Shown here one piece after another: positions 51,300 through 60,955 of a stretch of DNA of 64,000 nucleotides. The translations under genes were made by a program, and so were the position numbers. Source of the DNA: Gemmatimonadaceae bacterium (GTDB lineage: Bacteria; Gemmatimonadota; Gemmatimonadetes; Gemmatimonadales; Gemmatimonadaceae); the NCBI GenBank assembly GCA_035533755.1, contig DATLTC010000053.1, positions 1 to 64,000 of the forward strand, written 5' to 3'. Positions within the stretch are counted from its first letter, which is position 1. Every line of letters starts with the position of its first letter. The notes below the pieces were generated by a model that saw only the letters and a list, made by a program, of their open reading frames with translations, did not search any database and was not told where the DNA came from.

Positions 51300-52031
51300 T
51301 CAGCGCTCGACGTGCTCGGCGAGCGCGTTGATCACGGCCGCCTCATTGGGCTTGAGCGGCCGCGTCGCCCCGCTCGGCAGCGACCCCAGCTGCACCGGCC
51401 CGAACCGCGTGCGCACCAGACGGTCGACGTCCAGGTTCAGCGCCTCGCACAGGCGCCGGACCTCGCGCGTCCGCCCTTCCGCGATCGTAATCTCGAATGC
51501 CCACCGGCCGTCGGCCAGTCGTTCCGCCGCGGCATGCCGTGCCGTGACCATGCCGTCTTCCAGCGCGACCCCGGTCTGCGCAACGCGGGCGGCCGTCTTG
51601 GCGTCGCCACGCACCGTGGCCACGTACGTGCGCTCGATCTCGCGACTGGGGTGGGTGAGGGCGTGCGCCGCCGCGCCGTCGGTGGTCATCAGCAACACGC
51701 CTTCCGTCAGGTAGTCCAGGCGCCCGACGTAGACCAGCCCCGGCACCTTGGGCACGAGGTCGAACACCGTGCGGCGGCCGGCCGGATCCGATTTCGTGGT
51801 CATCACGCCGGACGGCTTGTGCAGCACGATCCACGTGGCCGCGGCGGGCGCCGCCACGGCGCGCCCGTCGACCAGAATGCGGTCCACGCCCGGGACGACG
51901 CTCTGGCCGATGCGCGCCACCACGCCGTTGATCGTGACGCGGCCCGCCGCGATCAACTCCTCGGCCCGGCGCCGCGACGCGACACCCGCGCGCGCCAGCG
52001 CGCGCTGGATGCGCATCGGAGAGTCCGTCAC
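51300..52031 (-). CDS. rluB: Pseudouridine synthase, RsuA/RluB family
   Basis: A 243-residue enzyme with an S4 RNA-binding domain at the N-terminus (RIQRALARAGVASRRRAEELIAAGRVTING) and the catalytic block VGRLDYLTEGVLLMTTDG (Asp of GRLD). TFGPVQLG-type ending shows the RluB/RsuA group; which RNA position it changes cannot be told apart here. GTG start at 52031 overlaps the scpB stop; scpA-scpB-rluB order is common. Confidence 0.92.
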   Translation of the reverse strand: MTDSPMRIQRALARAGVASRRRAEELIAAGRVTINGVVARIGQSVVPGVDRILVDGRAVAAPAAATWIVLHKPSGVMTTKSDPAGRRTVFDLVPKVPGLVYVGRLDYLTEGVLLMTTDGAAAHALTHPSREIERTYVATVRGDAKTAARVAQTGVALEDGMVTARHAAAERLADGRWAFEITIAEGRTREVRRLCEALNLDVDRLVRTRFGPVQLGSLPSGATRPLKPNEAAVINALAEHVER

Positions 52032-52570
52032 ACGGCCTTCGGTTCGGCACGCAGGGCGATCGCGAGCTCGTCGGCCCGCGGCAACTCCTGCAGATGCCGC
52101 AGGGCGAAATGTTCCAGGAACAGCGGGGTCGTCCCATACAGCAGCGGGCGGCCCAGTCCCTCGGCGCGCCCCACCACGTCCACGAGCCCGCGCTCGTGCA
52201 GCGACTTGAGGACGCCGCCCACGTTCACGCCGCGGATCTCCTCGATCTCGGCGCGGCCGATCGGCTGGCGATAGGCCACGATGGCCAGCGTCTCCAGCGC
52301 CGCCGCCGACAGCCGCTGCGGACGGGCGGCCAACTGCGCGCGCTCGATGGCCTCGGTGTACTCGGCGCGGGTGAGGATCTGCCAGCCCCCCCCGATCTCC
52401 ACGAGTTCCACGCCGTGACCGTCCACGTCGTAGTGCTCGCGCAGCGTCTCCAGCTCGGCCGTCACGACGGCGAGCGGGGCCTCGGGATCCAGTTCGGCCA
52501 GTTCGGCGAGCGGAATCGGTCGCGCGCTCGCGAACAGCGCGGCTTCAAGCAGCTTCGCCAGCGGCGTCAC
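52028..52570 (-). CDS. scpB: Segregation and condensation protein B
   Basis: A 180-residue condensin subunit that pairs with ScpA and SMC in chromosome compaction. It has two winged helices: AKLLEAALFASARPIPLAELAEL and PQRLSAAALETLAIVAYRQPIGRAEIEEIRGVN. GTG at 52570 is chosen because GGAGA lies 6 bases before it; a TTG at 52591 lacks such a site. It overlaps scpA by 26 bases. Confidence 0.93.
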   Translation of the reverse strand: MTPLAKLLEAALFASARPIPLAELAELDPEAPLAVVTAELETLREHYDVDGHGVELVEIGGGWQILTRAEYTEAIERAQLAARPQRLSAAALETLAIVAYRQPIGRAEIEEIRGVNVGGVLKSLHERGLVDVVGRAEGLGRPLLYGTTPLFLEHFALRHLQELPRADELAIALRAEPKAV

Positions 52571-53288
52571 GCGCGATCTCCACGTCTGCAAAGGGTTGGG
52601 GTTGGTTCACGCGCAGCTCGCCGACCTTGGCCAGCTCGAGCAAACCCATGAGCGTCGAGAGGACGAACGACGGCTCGGCATCGCGTTTCACGATCTCCGT
52701 CCACATGATGCGGGCCCGGAGCACGAGTAGGGCGCGGATGATGGCCACCGCCGCCGGCACGTCGAGCGGCCGGGAGACGACGTCGTGGACGGAGGGCCGC
52801 CGCGCCGCACGCAGCACGCGGTCCACCGCCGAGAGCAGCTCGCTCAGCGAGAGCGCCAGCGGCGCCGGCGCCGAGGGGGCGTTGGGCAGCACGAAGGCGC
52901 GCGCGAACTGGTTGCGCCGCTCCTCGCCGCGGTGTTCGAGCAGGTCCACGACCTCGCGCATCTGCTGGTACTCGAGCAGGCGGCGCACGAGTTCCGCGCG
53001 CGGATCCTCCCACGCTTCCTCGCCGCTGCGCGGCAGGAGCATCTGCGCCTTGATGCGCAGCAGCCGCGCCGCCATCTCGAGGTAGTCCGCCGCATCGTTG
53101 AGCCCGAGCGTGCGGATGCGCAGCAGGAACTGTTCGGCGATGCGGGCGATCGGGATGTCGTAGATGTCGAGTTGCTCTTCGCGGATGAGCGACAGGAGCA
53201 GGTCGAGCGGCCCGGAGAACGCGGTGAGTTCGACGACGAACGCCGCGTCGCCGCTGGGCGACTCGAGGGTCAACTGCGCGTCGCTCAT
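52545..53288 (-). CDS. scpA: Segregation and condensation protein A
   Basis: A 247-residue kleisin that bridges SMC heads. Diagnostic: FSGPLDLLLSLIREEQLDIYDIPIARIAEQFL at the start, ADYLEMAARLLRIKAQMLLP, and the C-terminal winged helix FVLSTLMGLLELAKVGELRVNQPQPFADVEI. ATG at 53288 overlaps the protease stop as ATGA. Confidence 0.95.
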   Translation of the reverse strand: MSDAQLTLESPSGDAAFVVELTAFSGPLDLLLSLIREEQLDIYDIPIARIAEQFLLRIRTLGLNDAADYLEMAARLLRIKAQMLLPRSGEEAWEDPRAELVRRLLEYQQMREVVDLLEHRGEERRNQFARAFVLPNAPSAPAPLALSLSELLSAVDRVLRAARRPSVHDVVSRPLDVPAAVAIIRALLVLRARIMWTEIVKRDAEPSFVLSTLMGLLELAKVGELRVNQPQPFADVEIARDAAGEAA

Positions 53289-53983
53289 CGCGGCGCCCAC
53301 TGCTGCGCGTTGGGCATCATGAACGGATCGACGGCCCTGAGCAGGAAGTCGCTGACGTGCATGGCCGGCTGCATCCAGAACGAGAAGAAGGGCCCGCCGA
53401 AGTACAGCAGCACGACGAGGACGATGATCCCGTAGCGCGACAGCGCCTGATAGCGCAGCGACCACGCCGGCGGCAGCAGGTACTTCATCACGTGCGAGCC
53501 GTCGAGCGGAGGAATGGGAATCAGGTTGAACGCGATGAGCACGAGGTTGATCCAGACGCCGTAGGTCAGCATCACCTGCAGAATCGCCACCGTGTCGTCG
53601 AGCGGCGTCACGTAGCGGCCCACGAGCCCCACGAGCGCGATCGCCGCCGCGCAGCCCAGCGAGATCACGAGATTGGCGCTCACGCCGGCCAGCGACACGA
53701 TGATGTCGCCGCGCTTGAAGTTGCGGTAGTTGCGCGGGTTCACGGGCACCGGCTTGGCGCCACCCAGGATCACCTGCCCGTGCGACACGATCCACAGCAT
53801 GACCGGCAGGAGGATGGTCATGAACGGATCGATGTGCCGGATCGGGTTCCAGGTCAGGCGCCCCAACTGGTAGGCCGTAGGGTCGCCCTGCCGGAATGCG
53901 GCGTAGCCATGGGCGTATTCGTGCGCGATCACGGAAAACAGGAGGATCGGCGCAACGAAGAGAAAGCTCTGGAGTGTATTCAA
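53285..53983 (-). CDS. Site-2 protease family membrane metalloprotease (M50B)
   Basis: A 232-residue integral protease with the HExxH zinc motif AHEYAHGYAA (about 19-28), a NPIRHIDP loop after GRLTW, and the third ligand in NLIPIPPLDGSHV (about 155-167). About five spans. It resembles YwhC-type S2Ps with no PDZ domain. The start is uncertain: TTG at 53983 gives the normal distance to HExxH; a frame to 54067 is longer. Placement upstream of scpA is seen in many genomes. Confidence 0.87.
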   Translation of the reverse strand: MNTLQSFLFVAPILLFSVIAHEYAHGYAAFRQGDPTAYQLGRLTWNPIRHIDPFMTILLPVMLWIVSHGQVILGGAKPVPVNPRNYRNFKRGDIIVSLAGVSANLVISLGCAAAIALVGLVGRYVTPLDDTVAILQVMLTYGVWINLVLIAFNLIPIPPLDGSHVMKYLLPPAWSLRYQALSRYGIIVLVVLLYFGGPFFSFWMQPAMHVSDFLLRAVDPFMMPNAQQWAPR

Positions 53984-54105
53984 CGGCGGGTGCGAGAGCG
54001 CGGGGCGAGTCGCTGACTCGCGCGTGGACGTGGCGCGTAAGCTAGTGATGCCGGTGAAGGGTGTCAAAGTACTGTGGCGTCACGACATCCGGCGTTTCAC
54101 CGCGC

Positions 54106-54134
54106 TTGACTTTACCCCGCGGCGGCCCTAGGTT
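54106..54134 (+). promoter_or_regulatory. rpsT promoter
   Basis: TTGACT (54106-54111), 17-base spacer, TAGGTT (54129-54134), preceded by CGC as at the other promoters in this window. The predicted leader before the rpsT GTG is about 45 bases. Confidence 0.65.
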
Positions 54135-54184
54135 CCTCGCTTCGCGCAACCGCGCGAATCGACCGGCAAAATTCGGAGAATTTC

Positions 54185-54418
54185 GTGCCAAAAATCGCAT
54201 CCGCGAAAAAGAACATGCGGAAGTCTCGGGCCGCGACGGTGCGCAATCGCGCCCAGCGCGCGGCGCTCAGGACCGCGCTGAAGAAAGCCAAGGCCCCCGG
54301 GGCATCGCACGCGGACAAGATTGCGGCCGCGACCCTGGCTGACCGTGCCGCCCGCAAGGGACTGATGCACCGCAACGCCGCCGCCCGCCACAAGAGCCAG
54401 ATCGCTCGCAAGGCGTAA
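54185..54418 (+). CDS. rpsT: 30S ribosomal protein S20
   Basis: A 77-residue basic protein of 16S rRNA. It starts PKIASAKKNMRKSRAATVRNRAQRAALRTALKKA, typical of S20, and closes with GLMHRNAAARHKSQIARKA. The start is GTG, a known habit of rpsT. It is a lone gene between its own promoter and terminator. Confidence 0.96.
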   Translation: MPKIASAKKNMRKSRAATVRNRAQRAALRTALKKAKAPGASHADKIAAATLADRAARKGLMHRNAAARHKSQIARKA

Positions 54419-54445
54419 CGCAGCGGACGAGATCGCCAGTAGCAC

Positions 54446-54477
54446 AAAAGGGCTGCGAGAACATCGCAGCCCTTTTT
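54446..54477 (+). terminator. Bidirectional intrinsic terminator after rpsT
   Basis: GGGCTGCGA and TCGCAGCCC form a perfect 9-bp stem with a 5-base loop, followed on the plus strand by TTTTT and on the minus strand by TTTT. It can end both rpsT and the convergent zinc-ribbon gene. Confidence 0.92.
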
Positions 54478-54496
54478 GCGTGGCCCCGGCGCCGGA

Positions 54497-55495
54497 TCAG
54501 AGCGACGCCAACTCCGCGCCGCACCGCTCGCAATACCACTCCGTGGGGTAGTTCATGGCGGCGCATTCGGCGCACTTGAGCGTCTTCGGCTGCTCCACCG
54601 CGCCGGACGGCCGCAGCACGATCGGGTTGTTGGCCGTGACGTTCGCCGCGAACGGACGTTCCCCGCCCCGCACCGCCTCCGGCACCGACCCGACGATCCC
54701 CGATGTGGCGTCCGCCGGATCCTCGCGGATGAACTCGCGCTCGTGCGACACCCGGCCGGCCCGCGACACCAGCGACTGGCCCAATCCGTCGCTGTCGTCG
54801 TGCATGACCGCGGCGTCCGGCGGCGGCGAGGGCGCGATGGGCGTGCTGGAGGCGTACGGCGACACCACGGACTTGAGGAACGCCAGCTCATCGAACGCCG
54901 ATCGGGCGGGCGGCGTGGGCTGCGGTTCCGGTCCCTGCGGAGCCGGCGTGGACTGCCGCGCCGCCTCGGGGTCCGGCATCGCGGGCTCGGTCACGATGCC
55001 GGAGTCCGTGGCCGCCTGCGGCCGCGGCGCCGGCTCCGGCGCGACGGCGACCGGCGGCGCCATCGCAGCACCGAGGAGGTCATGGACGCGGTTGAGGTCG
55101 GCGCCCACCACGGCCTGCTCGGCGGCGATCTCGGCCAGCGTCTGGTCGGCCTCCCGCGCCGTGGCTTCCCAAGCGTCGGGCGACAGTTCGCCGACGTGCG
55201 CGCGGAGCTCGGCCTCGGCCCGCTCGTCGCGCCGGGCCTGTTCCTGCGCGGACAGTTCGCCCAGCCGCGCCGTGTACTTCTCGGCCTGGGCCTCGAGCTC
55301 GGTGGCATGCGCCTTGAGTTCGTCGACGACCCGCTGCAGGCGCCCTTCGTAATCCAGGCGCACGCGCTCGTACACGTGCAACGCCGTGGATTCGCGGCGG
55401 GCCTCGAGGGTGGAGAGCCAGGCCTCGAACTTGGCCCGCTCTTCCATGAGCGCGGTCACGACGTCGAGCGGCGACCCCGGAGTCTTCCGGGTCAT
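54497..55495 (-). CDS. Coiled-coil protein with C-terminal zinc ribbon
   Basis: A 332-residue protein without signal or membrane span. Residues about 15-145 are a long Glu/Ala/Arg/Leu-rich helix likely to coil; about 150-300 is Pro/Ala/Ser-rich and low complexity; the end carries a zinc ribbon, CAECAAMNYPTEWYCERCG. The family is not one I know. It overlaps the aldolase gene upstream as ATGA and lies at the end of the pyrR-pyrBC operon. A scaffold role is a guess. Confidence 0.72.
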   Translation of the reverse strand: MTRKTPGSPLDVVTALMEERAKFEAWLSTLEARRESTALHVYERVRLDYEGRLQRVVDELKAHATELEAQAEKYTARLGELSAQEQARRDERAEAELRAHVGELSPDAWEATAREADQTLAEIAAEQAVVGADLNRVHDLLGAAMAPPVAVAPEPAPRPQAATDSGIVTEPAMPDPEAARQSTPAPQGPEPQPTPPARSAFDELAFLKSVVSPYASSTPIAPSPPPDAAVMHDDSDGLGQSLVSRAGRVSHEREFIREDPADATSGIVGSVPEAVRGGERPFAANVTANNPIVLRPSGAVEQPKTLKCAECAAMNYPTEWYCERCGAELASL

Positions 55496-56139
55496 GCGAT
55501 CACCCGGGCCGCGGCGGCGACGGCGCGGAGCGCGGCCGCCTGGTCGTCGGTCAGCTGGCGCACGCGCCCCAACTGCCGCGCGGCGAGCAGAATGCGCGCC
55601 GCGTGCTCGAGGCTCTCCATGCGCTGGTACGCGATGGTGAGGGACGGACCGACCGTCGTCGCACCGTGATTGGCCATGAGGAATGCGTCGTAATGCGGAA
55701 GGAAGGGTTCGAACTGGTCGGCGAGGGCCTCGCCGCCGGGCGTCACGTACGGGACGAGGGGGACCCCGCCCATCTGCAGTATCACTTCCGGCAGCACCGG
55801 CGCCAGGAAATCCTCGCCGGCAACGCCGAATGCCGTCGCCGTCGGCGGGTGGGCGTGCACGACTGCATGGACGTCCGGCCGCCGTCGGTAGATGCGCATA
55901 TGCATCCGTACCTCAGACGACGCAGGGTGGTTCCCGGAAACGTGCCGGCCCTCGGCATCCACCACCACCAGGTCCTGGCCCTGCACCTCCCCTTTGGACC
56001 GGCCGGCCGGGGTGATCAGGATGCGGTCGTCGCCCAGGCGGACCGAGACGTTGCCGTCCGGGCCGGCGATGAGGCCGCGCGCGTACAGCCGCGCGCAAAC
56101 CCCGACGATCTCAGCCCGCCCCTCGGCCTCGGCGGCCAT
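55492..56139 (-). CDS. Class II aldolase/adducin family protein
   Basis: A 215-residue protein of the L-fuculose/L-ribulose phosphate aldolase fold. It has GPDGNVSVRLGDDRILITPAGRSKG (substrate loop), the zinc ligands VVHAHPPTATAF and the later HG in FLMANHGATTVG, with catalytic Glu likely in ASSEVRMH. Members include fuculose-phosphate aldolase and methylthioribulose-phosphate dehydratase; the substrate cannot be told here. It sits between pyrC and the zinc-ribbon gene. Confidence 0.85.
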   Translation of the reverse strand: MAAEAEGRAEIVGVCARLYARGLIAGPDGNVSVRLGDDRILITPAGRSKGEVQGQDLVVVDAEGRHVSGNHPASSEVRMHMRIYRRRPDVHAVVHAHPPTATAFGVAGEDFLAPVLPEVILQMGGVPLVPYVTPGGEALADQFEPFLPHYDAFLMANHGATTVGPSLTIAYQRMESLEHAARILLAARQLGRVRQLTDDQAAALRAVAAAARVIA

Positions 56140-56142
56140 CGA

Positions 56143-57434
56143 TCACCCGGTCGCGCGATGGATGACCTGGCCCTCGACGAGGGTGTAGTGCACGCGCCCG
56201 GCGAGGGTCATTCCGGCGTAGGGCGAATTGCGGCCCTTGGACTTGAAATGCGCCGGATGCACCGTCCACTCGGCTGCCGGGTCGAACACCGTGATGTCGG
56301 CGGCGCTCCCCGTGCGGAGCGTGCCGCCCGGAAGGTGGAAGATCCGCGCCGGCGCCACCGACATCTTGTCGATGAGCGTCACGACGTCGATGATGCCCGG
56401 CTTCACCAGCCACGTGATGTTCACGGAGAGCGCCGTCTCGAGGCCCACGATGCCATTGGGCGCATCGGCGAATTCGCGTTCCTTCTCGTCGTAGTGGTGC
56501 GGCGCATGGTCGGTGGCGATCACGTCGATGACGCCGTCGCGCACGGCCTGTTGCAGCGCCTCGACGTCGTCGGCGGTGCGCAGCGGCGGATTCATCTTGG
56601 CGTTGGTGTCGTACCCCTCCACCGCCGCTTCCGTGAGGGAGATGTGGTGTGGGCAGACTTCGGCCGTGACGTTGATGCCGCGCTCCTTGCCCCAGCGGAT
56701 GAGGTCCACCGATCCGCGCGTGCTCATGTGGCACAGGTGGACGTGGCCGCCGGTGCGGCGGGCGAGGAGAATATCGCGGATCGCCATGATCTCCTCGGCC
56801 TCCGAGGGAATCCCCTTGAGGCCCATCTTCGCGCTCATCAGCCCTTCGTTCATGGCCCCGCCGGCTGCCAGCGTGGGCTCCTCGCAGTGATCGGCCACGG
56901 GGATGCCGAAGGTGCGCGCGTACTCGAGCGCCGTGCGCATCATGTGCGCGCTGGCCACCGGTTTCCCGTCGTCGCTCACCGCCACCGCGCCGGCCCCGAC
57001 CATCTCGCCGAACTCCGCCAGCGCGAGCCCCTTCTGGCCCAGCGACACGGCGCCGATGGGATAGACGCGAGCCGCCCGGGCCCGCTGCCCCTGACGCACG
57101 ATGAACCCGACGGCGGCCTGGTTGTCGGTGACCGGGTCGGTGTTCGGCATCGCGCAGACCGCGGTGAACCCGCCGGCCGCGGCGGCACGCGCTCCGGTGG
57201 CGATGGTCTCCACGTCCTCGCGCCCCGGCTCGCGGAGGTGGCAGTGCACGTCGATGAATCCGGGGGCGACGACGAGCCCGGTGCAGTCGATGCGTTCGGC
57301 ATCGGCGCCGACGCCGTCGCCCAGGCGCGGGCCCACCGCCACGATGCGCCCGTCCTCGACGAGCACGCCGGCCACCTCGTTGATCCCCTGCGAGGGGTCG
57401 ACCACGCGGCCGCCGTGGAGGAACAGGGCGCGGC

Positions 57435-57438
<4 letters not shown>
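56143..57438 (-). CDS. pyrC: Dihydroorotase
   Basis: A 431-residue zinc amidohydrolase of the class I type, which closes carbamoyl-aspartate to dihydroorotate. Metal motif [10 protein letters not shown] (about 61-70), the Asp/His sites [27 protein letters not shown] and [10 protein letters not shown], and the ending [12 protein letters not shown] at 57438 overlaps pyrB as ATGA. Confidence 0.96.
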
Positions 57439-58393
<955 letters not shown>

Positions 58394-58397
<4 letters not shown>

Positions 58398-58945
58398 GCG
58401 CCCTGCTCCGGCAGCACCTGCACCACGGCATCGCGTCCGTCCAATTCGGCGATCATCACGTCGATGCGGCCGCCCGGCGGCACGGTGAGCGTGCGGCCCA
58501 CGATGTCGGCGCGAATCGGCAGCTCGCGTCCGCCGCGATCGATCAGCACGGCGAGCCCGATGCGTTGGGGCCGGCCGAAATCGGCCAGTTCGTCGAGCGC
58601 GGCGCGCACCGTGCGGCCGGTGTACAGGACGTCGTCCACGATCACGATCCGCTTGCCGTCGATGTCCCACGGGATGTTGGTGGGGCCGACCACGGGCCGC
58701 GGACCCACCGTCTGCAGGTCGTCGCGGTAGAGCGTGATGTCGAGCGCACCCTGCGGCACCGTGACTTTCTCGCGCTCACCGATCAATGATACAATTCGCG
58801 CCGCGAGTTGAACTCCGCGGCGCTGAATACCAACAATGAGCAGATCGTCCGTTCCGTTATTCAGCTCGACGATTTCGTCGGCCATTCGACGGAGGGTTCG
58901 CTGGAGCGATCGCGCGTCGAGAATCGTGATGGGATTGGCGGCCAT
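58394..58945 (-). CDS. pyrR: Pyrimidine operon regulator / uracil phosphoribosyltransferase
   Basis: A 183-residue phosphoribosyltransferase-fold protein. The PRPP motif is [18 protein letters not shown] (about 92-109); [10 protein letters not shown] and [18 protein letters not shown] are typical. PyrR can repress by binding pyr mRNA, and shows weak UPRTase activity. ATG at 58945 gives the family N-terminus. I see no obvious anti-terminator/terminator pair in the 90-base leader, so mRNA-level control is not shown. Confidence 0.93.
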
Positions 58946-59035
58946 TGGTACACAATATGGCGACATGGCGCGCCGAAATGAAGCGCGGCGCATCTCCGGG
59001 TTGCCCGAACGGCGGCCCCCCGTTTGCTTTCTGAA

Positions 59036-59845
59036 GTGTCCCGCATCGTCTCGCTCCTGTGCCTACTGCCCCTCCTGGCCGCCCCCCTGGCGGCGCAGGA
59101 TTCGGCGCGTGCCGTCCACACCGACACCACCGGCCCCGGCGCGCCCGGGAAGTGGCCGTTCTCGGTGGGCGAACGGATGACGTTCGACGCGAAATTCGGC
59201 TTCCTCTCCGTGGGCCGGGCCGAGGTCTCGCTCGATGCCCGCGATACGGTGCGCGGCCACGAGACGTTCCGCGTGCAGTTCTCCGTGAACGGCGGCCCCG
59301 CGTGGTTCGGCGTGCACGACAACTACACGAGTTGGTTCGACGCCCGGACCCTGGTCTCGTACCGCTACTTCCAGGACATCCACGAAGGACGCTACCAGCG
59401 CACGAGCACGTACGACATCTTCCCCCGCCGGGGGTTCTACACGCGCAACGGCAAGGACACGAGCGCCACCGTGCCGGCGCCGCTCGACGATGAAGCGTTC
59501 ATGTACTTCATCCGCACGCTGCCGCTGACCGTGGGCCAGCACTACGAATGGAACCGCTACTTCATGGCCGACCGCAATCCGGTGATCGTGGACGTGGTGC
59601 GGCGGGAGGAGGTGCAGGTGCCGGCCGGCAAGTTCATGTGCGTCGTGCTGCGCCCCACGATCAAGACCACCGGGATCTTCGGCGAAGGCGGGCACGCCGA
59701 GATCTGGATCAGCGACGACGACCGGCGCCTGATCGTGCAGATGAAGTCGGGGCTGCCCTTCGGGTCGCTCAACATGTATCTGCGCAGCTTCACGCTCGGC
59801 GAGGGACACGCGCCGCCGACCGTCCCCGCCGGCCCCCAGCCCTAG
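59036..59845 (+). CDS. DUF3108 domain secreted protein
   Basis: A 269-residue protein with a signal peptide ending in APLAAQ, then a beta-strand-rich domain: FSVGERMTFDAKFGFLSVGRAEVSLDARDTVRGHETFRVQFSVNG, and GRYQRTSTYDIFPRRGFY, typical of DUF3108 envelope proteins. GTG at 59036 puts the signal peptide in normal form; a TTG at 59024 is an alternative. It diverges from pyrR, and its last 4 bases overlap the methyltransferase on the other strand. Confidence 0.82.
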   Translation: MSRIVSLLCLLPLLAAPLAAQDSARAVHTDTTGPGAPGKWPFSVGERMTFDAKFGFLSVGRAEVSLDARDTVRGHETFRVQFSVNGGPAWFGVHDNYTSWFDARTLVSYRYFQDIHEGRYQRTSTYDIFPRRGFYTRNGKDTSATVPAPLDDEAFMYFIRTLPLTVGQHYEWNRYFMADRNPVIVDVVRREEVQVPAGKFMCVVLRPTIKTTGIFGEGGHAEIWISDDDRRLIVQMKSGLPFGSLNMYLRSFTLGEGHAPPTVPAGPQP

Positions 59846-60594
59846 CCGGTCGGTCGGCCGTCGCCCGCCCGGCGCCGGCCGAACAGGTGCGCATTCTGCG
59901 CGTACCAGGGCGGCAGGGTGAGCGCCGCGAGTTCCGCGCCGAACGCCGCGTCGTCGGCGCGCAGGACGTAGCCCCGCTCGGCGAACCGCGCCACCCAGTA
60001 GGACAGTGGCCGCTCGTTCACGTGCAGCGTGCCGCCCTGCCCCGGATGCGCCGCCGAGAACACCACGGTGTCGCAGGCTGTGAGCAGACCGAGTAGCCGT
60101 CCCGCGTGCCAGGGGAGCAGGTGTTCGGCCACCTCGAGGCACACCGCCGTGTCATGCACCGCGCAGTCCGCGCGCACCGCGGCCAGCGCCTCGGGGCGGA
60201 TGCTCGCCAGATCCAGCGGCCGCACGGCGACCCCGCGCGCCGCGGCACGGCGCCGCGCTTCGGGGGAGCCGTCGTAGCCTCGCAGAGCGAGCCCCGGATC
60301 GAGGGACGCGAGCGCCGCCAGGATCTTCGCGTCGCCACAGCCCACGTCCACCACGCCGCGCGGCTTCGTGTACCTGTAGATGAGCATCGCGAACCCCGCC
60401 CAATCCCACGAGGCGTCGACGTGCAGATCCCAGAACGGTTCGCCGTAGGCGTCGCCGGCCCGGGAACGGCCGGCCGCGCGGCGCATGGCGGCGTATTCGG
60501 CCAACGCGTAGGCACGGCGTAGCGGGTGGTACAGCCACGGCGCGCGGGCTCGGAGTAGAGCGCCCAGGCGCCGGTCCAGCGGGCCTGAACTCAC
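59842..60594 (-). CDS. Class I SAM-dependent methyltransferase
   Basis: A 250-residue protein with the SAM-binding loop VVDVGCGDAKILAAL (about 89-103), GYDGSPEARRRA and an acidic loop CLEVAEHLLP. Substrate unknown. The GTG at 60594 shares its first base with the discriminator of tRNA-Ser; the frame extends back through the tRNA (reading WFKAHAWK), which is a known false extension and was cut. It might be transcribed with the tRNA. Confidence 0.75.
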   Translation of the reverse strand: MSSGPLDRRLGALLRARAPWLYHPLRRAYALAEYAAMRRAAGRSRAGDAYGEPFWDLHVDASWDWAGFAMLIYRYTKPRGVVDVGCGDAKILAALASLDPGLALRGYDGSPEARRRAAARGVAVRPLDLASIRPEALAAVRADCAVHDTAVCLEVAEHLLPWHAGRLLGLLTACDTVVFSAAHPGQGGTLHVNERPLSYWVARFAERGYVLRADDAAFGAELAALTLPPWYAQNAHLFGRRRAGDGRPTG

Positions 60595-60681
60595 GGATGG
60601 GGTGGGATTCGAACCCACGGTACGCTTTTGACGTACACACACTTTCCAGGCGTGCGCCTTAAACCACTCGGCCACCCATCC
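60594..60681 (-). tRNA. tRNA-Ser (anticodon GGA)
   Basis: An 88-base class II tRNA with acceptor GGATGGG/CCCATCC, anticodon stem CACGC/GTGTG around loop CTGGAAA, a long variable arm and discriminator G. CCA not encoded. A second tRNA-Ser lies 58 bases upstream. Confidence 0.95.
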
Positions 60682-60739
60682 AAGAGACGGCGCGCCGGCA
60701 GGTCTGACCCTGCGACAGCGCGCCGAATATCCACAGCAG

Positions 60740-60826
60740 CGGACAGGGTGAGATTCGAACTCACGATACCGTTGCCGGTATGCCGGTTTTCGAGACCGGT
60801 GCCTTCAACCACTCGGCCACCTGTCC
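60740..60826 (-). tRNA. tRNA-Ser (anticodon CGA)
   Basis: An 87-base class II tRNA with acceptor GGACAGG/CCTGTCC, anticodon stem CCGGT/ACCGG around loop CTCGAAA, long variable arm and discriminator G. CCA not encoded. Same strand as the tRNA-Ser(GGA). Confidence 0.96.
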
Positions 60827-60892
60827 AAGAGCCTCGAAAAATAGACCGCAAGTAACGGGGTGTCAACGCGATGCGGCGTGAGCCATCGGTCA

Positions 60893-60921
60893 TTGCGCCC
60901 CGGCCGGCGCGCCGGTATGCT
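60893..60921 (+). promoter_or_regulatory. Possible promoter for the lipoprotein at 60956
   Basis: TTGCGC (60893-60898), 17 bases, TATGCT (60916-60921). Leader about 28 bases, with GGAG 5 bases before the GTG. Confidence 0.45.
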
Positions 60922-60955
60922 CTGTTCGCTTTCCACCCCCCGCGCTGGAGCATTC

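Noticed and set aside
58946-59035. Possible pyrR attenuator or leaderless promoter
   Set aside because: A TATTGT box 7 bases before the pyrR ATG has only a poor -35 partner, and I saw no terminator/anti-terminator pair.
59842-60681. N-terminal extension of the methyltransferase reading WFKAHAWK
   Set aside because: This is the well-known translation of a tRNA-Ser gene; the true start is after the tRNA.
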